A DNA stretch of 41,682 nucleotides from a virus. Position numbers and translations under genes: made by a program. This document shows positions 35,006 through 41,673 of the stretch, piece after piece (the first letter of the stretch is position 1; the number at the start of each line of letters is the position of its first letter). Location: positions 1 to 41,682 of IMG/VR virus record IMGVR_UViG_3300045790_000709. One strand, 5' to 3'. The notes below the pieces were generated by a model, which saw only the letters and a list, made by a program, of their open reading frames with translations, was not told where the DNA came from and did not search any database.

Positions 35006-35684
35006 ATTGTTTAGCTCTAGATGTTAGTGTATTTTTTTCTGGTATTTGATCTTCATATAAATGAAGATTATGTGCAAAATGATAATATGTACCCATATCA
35101 TATCCTGTGCGTTTAGAGACCATCTCTTGTAGTTTACTGAATTGATATTGATCATTACAGAAACCAAACCAAAGATCGTTAGAACGCATTGTAACACACA
35201 TATTAAGCTTGTTTTTTAACACTGTAAACTGTACAGCGTAAGTACATGGTGTATCGTGCCTGTATCTTGTTATTTCTTTACCATCGTATATAGATATTGC
35301 AGCTTGCCTAGTTTCAGTATTATCTTTTAACATAGCCACAACTTTATCTAGCTGATAACCTCTTTCCCATTGGTAACCGTAATTAGAATTAACCCTACCA
35401 TTACCATCAGCCATATCTTGCCATATCTTAGGTATCTTACCATATATTTCACCAAGCTTAGCTGTTGATGGATCACCTGATAAATACCATTGCCATTCAG
35501 CTTCAGCGTATTCAATATTGAAGTTTCTAGCTTCATTAGTTATTATGCGATCTAAAGGATTTAGTATAGTAAAGCCTTGATTAAACATAGCTCTAGTATT
35601 ACTAAACCTATGACCTTCGTATGGTATAAGACCATAATAGAAGTCAAAAGCTTCGCTAGCATTTTTAAATTTATTTTCTATCAT
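34998..35684 (-). CDS. ThyA-family pyrimidine methylase/hydroxymethylase (dCMP-type candidate)
   Basis: This 228-residue protein keeps the thymidylate synthase active site: E63 (E58 in E. coli), NYGYQW (about 101-106), catalytic C147 in DTPCTY (C146), R167-S168-x-D170 (R166-S167-x-D169), H208 and Y210 (H207 and Y209). The register is ungapped across this stretch, which places D178 at the position of N177, the residue that selects uracil. Asp at this site is the hallmark of T4 dCMP hydroxymethylase, so dCMP may be the substrate. It is shorter than E. coli ThyA by about 36 residues. It would use methylene-tetrahydrofolate. Thymidylate synthase remains the conservative alternative. Two MazG-like genes follow immediately. 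Confidence 0.85.
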   Translation of the reverse strand: MIENKFKNASEAFDFYYGLIPYEGHRFSNTRAMFNQGFTILNPLDRIITNEARNFNIEYAEAEWQWYLSGDPSTAKLGEIYGKIPKIWQDMADGNGRVNSNYGYQWERGYQLDKVVAMLKDNTETRQAAISIYDGKEITRYRHDTPCTYAVQFTVLKNKLNMCVTMRSNDLWFGFCNDQYQFSKLQEMVSKRTGYDMGTYYHFAHNLHLYEDQIPEKNTLTSRAKQYG

Positions 35685-35711
35685 ATTTATATTATCTAAA
35701 CTTTATCGTAT

Positions 35712-35963
35712 TTAGTTTGTACGTTTGTCATAGTAAAACTTATATAGCTCAAATATCTTAGGCCATAATTCACTAACACCATAATGTTTAGGTGATAAAG
35801 TTGTTTTACCATTTACACTTACTTCTATATAACAGTTCTTATTTTTTTCTCCTTTAGACGTAGCTACAGGGTATATTTTTATTCCGTGTTTTAAACACCA
35901 AGAATATATTTTTCTATATTCTTTACTCCATGGTGGAGGTTTCCAGTTAACTGTCTTTATCAT
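35712..35963 (-). CDS. 83-aa protein of unknown function
   Basis: This 83-residue protein has no recognised family. It is rich in Lys, Tyr and Trp (WKPPPWSKEYRKIYSWCLKH; SELWPKIFELYKFYYDKR), with a beta-like core (CYIEVSVNGKTTLSP) between two helical segments, compatible with a small alpha/beta fold. It begins in a 17-base overlap with the upstream Cys-rich gene and ends 27 bases before the ThyA-family gene, so it belongs to the same operon. The basic, aromatic surface hints at nucleic-acid binding but this is speculative. Confidence 0.65.
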   Translation of the reverse strand: MIKTVNWKPPPWSKEYRKIYSWCLKHGIKIYPVATSKGEKNKNCYIEVSVNGKTTLSPKHYGVSELWPKIFELYKFYYDKRTN

Positions 35964-36069
35964 AAGGACAGTGTTTACAACTATTGTTACAGCAGTAACC
36001 TCTTTTTAAATGAAAGCTCTCTGTAAAAACAGTATTACCGTTTTCATCTTTATATGTGTCTATTCCCAT
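35947..36069 (-). CDS. 40-aa Cys-rich protein (DUF5522-like)
   Basis: This 40-residue protein reads as a small metal-binding protein: TVFTESFHLKRGYCCNNSCKHCPYD. The pattern vFTexyHLxRGYCCxxxCxHCPY is one I associate with DUF5522, a short family found mainly in Bacteroidetes cells. Four cysteines (C26, C27, C31, C34) and nearby His residues could hold zinc or an iron-sulfur centre. It overlaps the primase-helicase stop by 10 bases and the next gene by 17. The cellular function of the family is not known to me. Its presence in a phage operon implies capture from, or adaptation to, a Bacteroidetes host. Confidence 0.7.
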   Translation of the reverse strand: MGIDTYKDENGNTVFTESFHLKRGYCCNNSCKHCPYDKDS

Positions 36070-37769
36070 GGCATAGCTTCGTTTAATTCAGGCACATCGT
36101 GAGGTATAAAACAACCTGATCTAGGTTCCCAAGTAAAATGAGCTTCAGCACCATTTTCACCTAAGTTTTGAAACTTACATTTAAGCACCTTAACTTTAGT
36201 CGTCTTATTGTCATAGTCACGATGAACAAGTAGACCATGGTAACTAGCATCGTACCATTCACCACCACCTTTAATGTTGTACATAGTTGGTTCTTCAATT
36301 TTTCCATCTTGTGTCTTATACATTTTAGTTGGATGTGCTACTATAAATACTAATACATCATATTTCTTAGCAAAGGTTTCAATCTTAGTTAAGTATTCCA
36401 TCGTATAACGGTTAACGTCTTCAGTATGTGAGTCAACGTCTCTAACCTTATTATATGGATCAATAACTAAACACTTAATACCTTTACGTTTAACTAGCTC
36501 AGCACCTTTACGTAAAACAGATTCAAGAGTATAACGTTCCATATCAATAAAGAAAAAGTTTTTATTAACATGATCAGCCACTTGATTCCATTTATCTCCG
36601 CCAATATCACCTTTGTTAGGCATATCACCCCATACTTTACGCATAAGCTTGTGTGCATGCAAAAACGTAGGAGCATTTTCAGGAGATGCAAACGCTGTCT
36701 TCCATTCATACTCTTTATTATAACCTACAACCATTTGATCTACAAAGTCTGACTTACCTGAACTAGGTATACCTGTAACAGTTATAAACTGTTTAGTATA
36801 TGTAGAAAAGATATTATCAAAGTTAGGTAAACCAATTTGAAAACCACGTTTAAAACCATTACGAACAAAGTCTGTAACCTCATCTTCAATATCTTTAAAT
36901 GTTGTAACGTTTTCTAAAGGCACAGGTCTTGCATCTAAGACTCTAGACTTTAGTTCTAACGCACTGTATTTCATTAGATATTCATTAGCATCTTTACAGT
37001 CATCAAACGTAGCTAGATAACAAACCTCAGCACCAAGACGTCTTACAAGCTCTGACTGTAAGGCTAAGCCTGGTGGATCATTATCTACTGCAATGATTAT
37101 CTTTTCTTTGTCATCAAAGTAATCAATACAATTATCTAAGTAATCTAAGTTATTGCTATTCAATGTAGCGCCATTTGGAACTGATATAGCGTTTGTCATA
37201 CCCGCTTCATGTAAAGCTAATACATCCATTTCGCCTTCAACTATAATACACATATCGTGTCCTACAGTGTTATCTATATTGTAAAATACTTTTTCAGCTC
37301 CTTTATATAGCTTAAAGTTTTTACGTCCATCTCTATATTTAACATTAGTTAGGTTTCCACCTACATAATAATTAAACTGAATAGTATTCTCAGGCTTGCC
37401 TGTTTGTGGCATAAACTCTTTACCTTCACCTACACCAACCTCATCTAAGGTTTGTTTAGATATACCTCTAGTTTTAAACCAATCAACAACTTTAGATTCA
37501 ACTGGTTTGTGTTTAACTTCAGGTATTACATAGTCACGCTCGGCTTTGCCTTTACGTTTAAATGTATGTAACTGGTAAGATTTATCACAATTATGGCAAG
37601 TACCGATACCACGTTCCCAATCATAAGAAGAACATTTAGCTTTCTTATTCTCAGGTTTCCTATCAATAGAACACAGGGGACAAATCCCCTGCGTTTTACC
37701 TACATCTAAGCCGTGCTGATTAAATGATTCAATTAAGAATCCGTTTATTTCTACTTCTTCAACCTGCAT
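36060..37769 (-). CDS. T7 gp4-like DNA primase-helicase
   Basis: This 569-residue bifunctional replication protein primes the lagging strand and unwinds DNA at the fork. The N-terminus has a zinc site (C30, C33, C58, C61). A TOPRIM fold follows, with VEGEMD (E178) and AVDNDPPG (D229, D231). The C-terminal half is a RecA-like hexameric helicase with Walker A GIPSSGKS (333-340), Walker B CLVIDPYN (D437) and a downstream VFIVAHPTKM segment with the helicase-typical His. The length matches T7 gp4 (566 residues). It overlaps the SSB-like gene by one base (TAATG). No DNA polymerase gene accompanies it in this window. Confidence 0.95.
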   Translation of the reverse strand: MQVEEVEINGFLIESFNQHGLDVGKTQGICPLCSIDRKPENKKAKCSSYDWERGIGTCHNCDKSYQLHTFKRKGKAERDYVIPEVKHKPVESKVVDWFKTRGISKQTLDEVGVGEGKEFMPQTGKPENTIQFNYYVGGNLTNVKYRDGRKNFKLYKGAEKVFYNIDNTVGHDMCIIVEGEMDVLALHEAGMTNAISVPNGATLNSNNLDYLDNCIDYFDDKEKIIIAVDNDPPGLALQSELVRRLGAEVCYLATFDDCKDANEYLMKYSALELKSRVLDARPVPLENVTTFKDIEDEVTDFVRNGFKRGFQIGLPNFDNIFSTYTKQFITVTGIPSSGKSDFVDQMVVGYNKEYEWKTAFASPENAPTFLHAHKLMRKVWGDMPNKGDIGGDKWNQVADHVNKNFFFIDMERYTLESVLRKGAELVKRKGIKCLVIDPYNKVRDVDSHTEDVNRYTMEYLTKIETFAKKYDVLVFIVAHPTKMYKTQDGKIEEPTMYNIKGGGEWYDASYHGLLVHRDYDNKTTKVKVLKCKFQNLGENGAEAHFTWEPRSGCFIPHDVPELNEAMPWE

Positions 37770-38083
37770 TAAAATGGTAGATCATCTGCTACTTTTGCTT
37801 GTGGTTTTGGTGCTGAAGCTTGTCCACCGCCTTCATAAGGTATCTTGTCTGGAAAAACACCGTTTGTCCATACTACCTTACAATTTCCAAGATATGTTTT
37901 AGCTATCTTAGCTTCTCTTTCCTCTTTAGATTGATCGATTATAACAGGACCTTGATTACCAAATTGATCTGGTTCATCATTTACTGTAATCGTAATAGGT
38001 AGGTATTTACCTTTCTTGCCTTCGATTATTTTTGATTTATCAATTGCATTTAAATTGATACTTGCTTTTATTATTCCTGCCAT
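37769..38083 (-). CDS. SSB-like single-stranded DNA-binding protein
   Basis: This 104-residue protein ends in ADDLPF, the acidic-aromatic tail by which SSB proteins recruit replication partners. The preceding linker is Ala/Pro/Lys/Gln-rich (about 85-99), as in SSBs. The first 80 residues are beta-rich (GIIKASINLNAI, KYLPITITVNDE, CKVVWTNG) and compatible with an OB fold, although a clear family match is not visible. It sits between recombination genes and the primase-helicase, where an SSB is expected. It would coat single-stranded DNA at forks and during annealing. Confidence 0.75.
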   Translation of the reverse strand: MAGIIKASINLNAIDKSKIIEGKKGKYLPITITVNDEPDQFGNQGPVIIDQSKEEREAKIAKTYLGNCKVVWTNGVFPDKIPYEGGGQASAPKPQAKVADDLPF

Positions 38084-38084
38084 T

Positions 38085-38249
38085 TTATTTTATTTTTTGG
38101 TTTATTAATTTATATTCTTTTAACTGATTACCTGCCCATAGTTCTGCAAATCTTACTAACTGATTATGGCTATATTCAGGTTTATCCGTTGGATCAAATA
38201 CAGAATCCCATTCGTCCATACTTTCGTAAAACAATTCTATTTTATTCAT
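38085..38249 (-). CDS. 54-aa acidic protein of unknown function
   Basis: This 54-residue protein fills the gap between the exonuclease and the SSB-like gene. Its ATG shares a base with the upstream stop (TAATG) and its stop is one base from the next start, the coupled arrangement typical of this operon. The sequence is acidic and aromatic (FYESMDEWDSVFDP; LVRFAELWAGNQLKEY) and probably helical. No family is recognised. A cofactor of the neighbouring recombination or replication proteins is plausible from position alone. Confidence 0.6.
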   Translation of the reverse strand: MNKIELFYESMDEWDSVFDPTDKPEYSHNQLVRFAELWAGNQLKEYKLINQKIK

Positions 38250-38983
38250 TATAATGTTTTATTTATAAAGTAATTACTAGGGTCAAAATCATCATTTTTA
38301 AAAAACAAATCATATATTTCAGAAGCTTTTTCAGCTTTGTCTGCTCCAGTTTTATAAAATTCCTGTGAACAGTCGAATATACCTATTTGACCTGTATTTT
38401 TGTCGATAGCTATAAACAACATATCATAGCCAAATAATTGGCTGTATATGTAAGCTTGACTATCATAGTTGTATTTCTTAGCTGACCAATGAAACTTTTC
38501 TAAGTCTGATGTAGTCTTAAGATCAACAACTAGCTTTTCTTTGTGGTTAACAATATCTGCTTTACCTTTCCACATATTACCGTAAACTTCGGTAACGCCT
38601 GGAACTTCAAAATCATTACCTTCAGTATGAATAAGATCTCTGCATATTTTATTATTCATCATCTTATCAACTAAAGCTTCTGTCTTATCAACTTCGTGCT
38701 GTAATAAACAAACTTCTCCGTTCGTTATTTCTTTGTAAAGTTTTGTATTACGCGACGTAGCTTCAACTATTTTGAAGTTCTTTATTTTTTCAGGCTCTAG
38801 TATTGCAGTATGAAAGTAACCACCAATAAGAAAGTGAGGAGCTTGAGCTGATGGTTCTTTAAAACCTAGTGGGTTTGTCATTAACGTTCTTATATCTGAA
38901 TTAGATATAAACTGTTTGCCAAACGCACCATAGTAATCCTCATCGTTCTTTAGCCTCTCTAGTACTTCTTCTTTGTTTTTCAT
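38249..38983 (-). CDS. RecE-like PD-(D/E)XK exonuclease
   Basis: This 244-residue protein has the signature of exonuclease VIII/RecE-type and DUF3799-type nucleases: GGYFHTAILEP (H58), KGKADIV (D143), VVDLKTTSD (D154, K156) and SQAYIYSQLFG (Q176, Y178 or Y180). These form the PD-(D/E)XK active site with the conserved His and Gln-x-x-Tyr helix. It would resect double-stranded ends to give 3' single strands. The upstream gene, joined by an ATGA overlap, encodes an ERF annealing protein, so the pair makes a Red/RecET-like recombination module. Cas4-like nucleases share the fold but have four cysteines, which are absent here. Confidence 0.85.
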   Translation of the reverse strand: MKNKEEVLERLKNDEDYYGAFGKQFISNSDIRTLMTNPLGFKEPSAQAPHFLIGGYFHTAILEPEKIKNFKIVEATSRNTKLYKEITNGEVCLLQHEVDKTEALVDKMMNNKICRDLIHTEGNDFEVPGVTEVYGNMWKGKADIVNHKEKLVVDLKTTSDLEKFHWSAKKYNYDSQAYIYSQLFGYDMLFIAIDKNTGQIGIFDCSQEFYKTGADKAEKASEIYDLFFKNDDFDPSNYFINKTL

Positions 38984-39534
38984 AATGTAGTTAACTCTTG
39001 TTCTACTTCTTTTGTTAATTTATATTTAGCTTTTATCGCTTCAACTTTACCGCCAGACTTTATATATTCTTTAGCCTTTTGTAGTTGTACAGCTGATATA
39101 GCTATTTTTGTAGTTTGCTTTTTATCATGAGCATTAGTTGCATCTGCATCTTGTGTATCATCGATTAAAAACAAATTACCTAGTGCATATTTCTTACCGT
39201 AAGAACTAGCTGCACCGTAGCGTTGTGGCATTTGCATACCTTTCTGATCTAAGTCGACACCTACAATAGCTACAGCTTCAGCATGCTTATGAGAACCTAA
39301 GCCTGCATCGGCTTCGCCATTCATAATTTTAGCTGTTACTTTAAGTACAGCAGGATCAAAAGATATTAATTCTTCAGTGATCGTTACTGCAACATCTAGC
39401 TCCTTTAAAAAGGGTTTTGTAGCTTCTAGGATATCTTCGGCAGACCTGAAATAGTACTTACCGAATGAGTTAAATCTACTCTTCTTCGATTTAAACTTTG
39501 TTTGAATTGTGGTTAATTTTTGGTATATTGTCAT
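38980..39534 (-). CDS. erf: ERF-family single-strand annealing protein
   Basis: This 184-residue recombinase belongs to the ERF family of phage annealing proteins, which pair complementary single strands and help genome circularisation or concatemer formation. The typical ERF body is present: KLTTIQTKFKSKKSRFNSFG at the N-terminus, YYFRSAEDILEATKPFLKEL (28-46), and the diagnostic QRYGAASSYGKKYALGNLF followed by DDTQDAD (about 104-131). The C-terminal 45 residues are a variable helical tail. The ATG follows a TATATATAT leader. It is coupled by a 4-base overlap to the RecE-like exonuclease. Confidence 0.9.
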   Translation of the reverse strand: MTIYQKLTTIQTKFKSKKSRFNSFGKYYFRSAEDILEATKPFLKELDVAVTITEELISFDPAVLKVTAKIMNGEADAGLGSHKHAEAVAIVGVDLDQKGMQMPQRYGAASSYGKKYALGNLFLIDDTQDADATNAHDKKQTTKIAISAVQLQKAKEYIKSGGKVEAIKAKYKLTKEVEQELTTL

Positions 39535-39564
39535 ATATATATAATTACAGGTTTTTATTATAAT

Positions 39565-40320
39565 TTACAGGTAGTCAAGCACTTGCGAGTGATCTACGTT
39601 GTCTATTAGTTTTTGTACAGCTTGCTTTTTAAGCTCTGATACTCTTACATATGCAGATACGCCTTTAAGCTCTAAAGCTGTAGCTATTTCGTTTGCTGAC
39701 CATTTAGGTCCATCTAAACCATAACTCTTGCTTAGAACTAGCATTTCGTTCCATTCAAGATTTTTAGATAATAAACTCATAATGTAAGCATTTAGTAATG
39801 TTTCATTATAAGGGTCAGATCTGTCGGGTATTTGATAAACCATATTGTCATCATTAGGGTTGGCATCGATACTTAAGAATATGCTATTAAAAAACATAGC
39901 AACCATCTTTTTATCTTTACCTCCATCTTTGCGTATTTCATTTAGCTTGTGCTCAGGTATACGCATTGTACCTCTATTTTTATCTATTTCTCTTCGTATT
40001 CCACCTCTTATTCTTTTAGCTAAAAAAGATTTTAAAGTTTGTTCAATGTCTTCAGATTGCATTAATCTTAATCTATCTATTTTATCTACAGCTTTACATA
40101 GTTGAAAACTACCTTCTTGTATTATATCGTTAATAGACATAACACCTGAAGCCTCTTGCGATGTGGCAAACTTTCTGCCTATATTCTCTACTAAAGGTAA
40201 AAATAATACCTTAAGCTCTGCAGGTGTGTAATCAATAAAACTTTTATTAGGTATTGATTTTATTTTTCTTTTTACATCTTCTTTATATCTAATGTAGTTC
40301 TTTATATTATATTTTTTCAT
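39565..40320 (-). CDS. phage sigma-70-family RNA polymerase sigma factor
   Basis: This 251-residue protein is a compact sigma factor that would redirect host RNA polymerase to phage promoters. Region 2 spans about 40-130, with NDIIQEGSFQLCKAVDKID (2.1-2.2, core binding) and FLAKRIRGGIRREIDKNRG...RIPEHKLNEIRK (2.3-2.4, -10 recognition). Region 4 spans about 185-242, with EWNEMLVLSKSYGLDGPKWSANEIATALE and a recognition-like helix (YVRVSELKKQAVQKL). Region 1.1 is missing and region 3 is short. No RNA polymerase gene is visible, so late genes probably depend on host polymerase plus this sigma. Its start overlaps the upstream HTH gene by 14 bases. Confidence 0.85.
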   Translation of the reverse strand: MKKYNIKNYIRYKEDVKRKIKSIPNKSFIDYTPAELKVLFLPLVENIGRKFATSQEASGVMSINDIIQEGSFQLCKAVDKIDRLRLMQSEDIEQTLKSFLAKRIRGGIRREIDKNRGTMRIPEHKLNEIRKDGGKDKKMVAMFFNSIFLSIDANPNDDNMVYQIPDRSDPYNETLLNAYIMSLLSKNLEWNEMLVLSKSYGLDGPKWSANEIATALELKGVSAYVRVSELKKQAVQKLIDNVDHSQVLDYL

Positions 40321-40927
40321 TTTCTTTATTTAATAATTGTTTTTCTAGTTTTAGTTCTTTTCCCATGTGTCTGTATATAGTTCTATTAGTGCATTTTAAA
40401 GCTTTAGCTAATTTACTAACAGTTATTTTACCTTGTTCATGCAGGTATAGCATGGCTTCATAAATGTCATCTTCTTTAATACCTTTAGCTTGACCTATTA
40501 TTTTACCTACTATTTTTAATTTCTCAATAATAGTCAAACCAGATGAGTCTTTAAATACTATCTTACGTAACCTGTTTTTTGGTGGATTTTCAAGATCTTG
40601 TTTATAAACATCTTCAATTATTTTAGTAGTTAATTTACTTCCTGCACTAAAAGTTATAAATCCATTCTGTTTATAGCATATATATTCAGCTAGTAAAGTA
40701 AATTTATTTTTATCCATATCAGGATTTAAATACCATAAAGTAAGTAAATGCCATTTTAAAGATCTTATAGATGTTATTTTAGCTTTACTATTAAACATAG
40801 CATAATACCCATGAGTACCATCTTTATAATACCAACCCCAACTAAAAGAAGTTGTTGGTATATCTGACGAGTACCTACGATATATAATTCTATTATCGTT
40901 TAAGTATTTTAAATTACGGTGTGACAT
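40307..40927 (-). CDS. helix-turn-helix protein of unknown function
   Basis: This 206-residue protein has a C-terminal helix-turn-helix (about 168-189, ITVSKLAKALKCTNRTIYRH), preceded by a helical EDDIYEAMLYLHEQGK element, so the last 60 residues resemble a winged or simple DNA-binding domain. The N-terminal 120 residues are aromatic and basic (FSWGWYYKDGTHGYYAMF, SLKWHLLTLWYL) and unassigned. Its place directly ahead of the sigma factor suggests early transcription control or a replication-initiation role. I do not recognise a full-length family. The ATG lies seven bases after the upstream stop. Confidence 0.65.
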   Translation of the reverse strand: MSHRNLKYLNDNRIIYRRYSSDIPTTSFSWGWYYKDGTHGYYAMFNSKAKITSIRSLKWHLLTLWYLNPDMDKNKFTLLAEYICYKQNGFITFSAGSKLTTKIIEDVYKQDLENPPKNRLRKIVFKDSSGLTIIEKLKIVGKIIGQAKGIKEDDIYEAMLYLHEQGKITVSKLAKALKCTNRTIYRHMGKELKLEKQLLNKENEKI

Positions 40928-40934
40928 TTGCCCC

Positions 40935-41051
40935 TTACTTTATATCTTTACTACCATGTGTCACCCTAGGCTCTAATGTTTCAAATATCATATTTTCTGC
41001 TTCTATATATTCTTGAAAAGAATTAAATATTGGTTCTAATTTTTTTGTCAT
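40935..41051 (-). CDS. 38-aa protein of unknown function
   Basis: A 38-residue acidic peptide (KKLEPIFNSFQEYIEAENMIF) probably forms one helix. It begins in an ATGA overlap with the upstream small gene and stops seven bases before the HTH gene, so it is part of the chain of coupled micro-genes. No function is recognised. Confidence 0.5.
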   Translation of the reverse strand: MTKKLEPIFNSFQEYIEAENMIFETLEPRVTHGSKDIK

Positions 41052-41218
41052 AAGTTTTTTAAATGTGTTCTGTATTTTAATAATTGTTTTCTTTTTTCTA
41101 AGTTAACTATTCCAGTTGCTATTGCATCTTCAAATATTTCATTACTTAACTCAGCCATCCTATGTTCTACATATCTTCTATGTGACAAACATCTACGTTT
41201 TTTAAGTATCTCTTTCAT
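41048..41218 (-). CDS. 56-aa basic protein of unknown function
   Basis: This 56-residue protein is strongly basic (KEILKKRRCLSHRRYVEHRM; LEKRKQLLKYRTHLKNL) and helical. It is joined by ATGA overlaps to the genes on both sides. Its charge suggests nucleic-acid binding or host takeover, as with many early phage micro-proteins, but no family is recognised. Confidence 0.55.
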   Translation of the reverse strand: MKEILKKRRCLSHRRYVEHRMAELSNEIFEDAIATGIVNLEKRKQLLKYRTHLKNL

Positions 41219-41490
41219 TTATTATTAGTTAATATAGTGTTAGTTGCATGATTTACTGCATCTTCTGACATAGTTGGCCATTTACAATGCAATAGTTCAT
41301 GTATTACATCAAAGTCAGTTAGAGGTCGTGTATGATTTATTAAACCATACTTTTGTTCATGGTCAATACTAATACCTACAAATTCTTTTAGTTCAAGATC
41401 GTCAGGATATTGCACCTGATCTTTTCTAATAGATTCAGTATTAAATGACCAATCATTAAGTTCTAGTATTGTTTTCCATTTTTCTATCAT
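41215..41490 (-). CDS. small HExxH metallopeptidase-like protein
   Basis: This 91-residue protein contains VIHELLHCKWP with HELLH at 64-68, the zinc-binding core of gluzincin-type metallopeptidases. The preceding beta-like part (about 37-50) and following helix (SEDAVNHATNTIL) match a minimal zincin layout; E76 could be the third ligand. Phages commonly encode such short zincins, whose targets are unknown. I start it at the ATG at 41490, which overlaps the upstream stop as ATGA; a TTG three codons earlier is possible but less likely. The downstream gene also begins in an ATGA overlap. Confidence 0.7.
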   Translation of the reverse strand: MIEKWKTILELNDWSFNTESIRKDQVQYPDDLELKEFVGISIDHEQKYGLINHTRPLTDFDVIHELLHCKWPTMSEDAVNHATNTILTNNK

Positions 41491-41606
41491 TTTTCCCAAC
41501 TGTATCTAGTTTTATCTCTTACTTTATTTAGTTTATCTATTAGCTTGTAAGCCACGTCTTCGCTGATCTCATCAGCATAAAACATATCATATATTAATCT
41601 TCTCAT
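41487..41606 (-). CDS. 39-aa protein of unknown function
   Basis: This 39-residue charged helical peptide (YADEISEDVAYKLIDKLNKV) is coupled to the metallopeptidase-like gene by an ATGA overlap. It starts five bases after the stop of the Cys-rich micro-gene. No family is recognised. Confidence 0.5.
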   Translation of the reverse strand: MRRLIYDMFYADEISEDVAYKLIDKLNKVRDKTRYSWEK

Positions 41607-41610
41607 ATTT

Positions 41611-41673
41611 TTAAAATTCTTCAGGTCTGCAATCATCACATAAGTCGCAGAAATCGTGATCTTCTTGGTTCAT
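41611..41673 (-). CDS. 20-aa acidic Cys-rich micro-ORF
   Basis: The predicted peptide ends DFCDLCDDCRPEEF, with a CxxCxxC cluster in a very acidic context that could bind metal. An A/T-only leader (AATAAAATT) precedes its ATG at the window edge. It is in line with the following tiny genes. At 20 codons it could be a chance frame. Confidence 0.35.
   Translation of the reverse strand: MNQEDHDFCDLCDDCRPEEF

Noticed and set aside
41491-41499. TTG start three codons before the HELLH protein
   Set aside because: The ATG at 41490 gives a standard ATGA coupling with the upstream gene.
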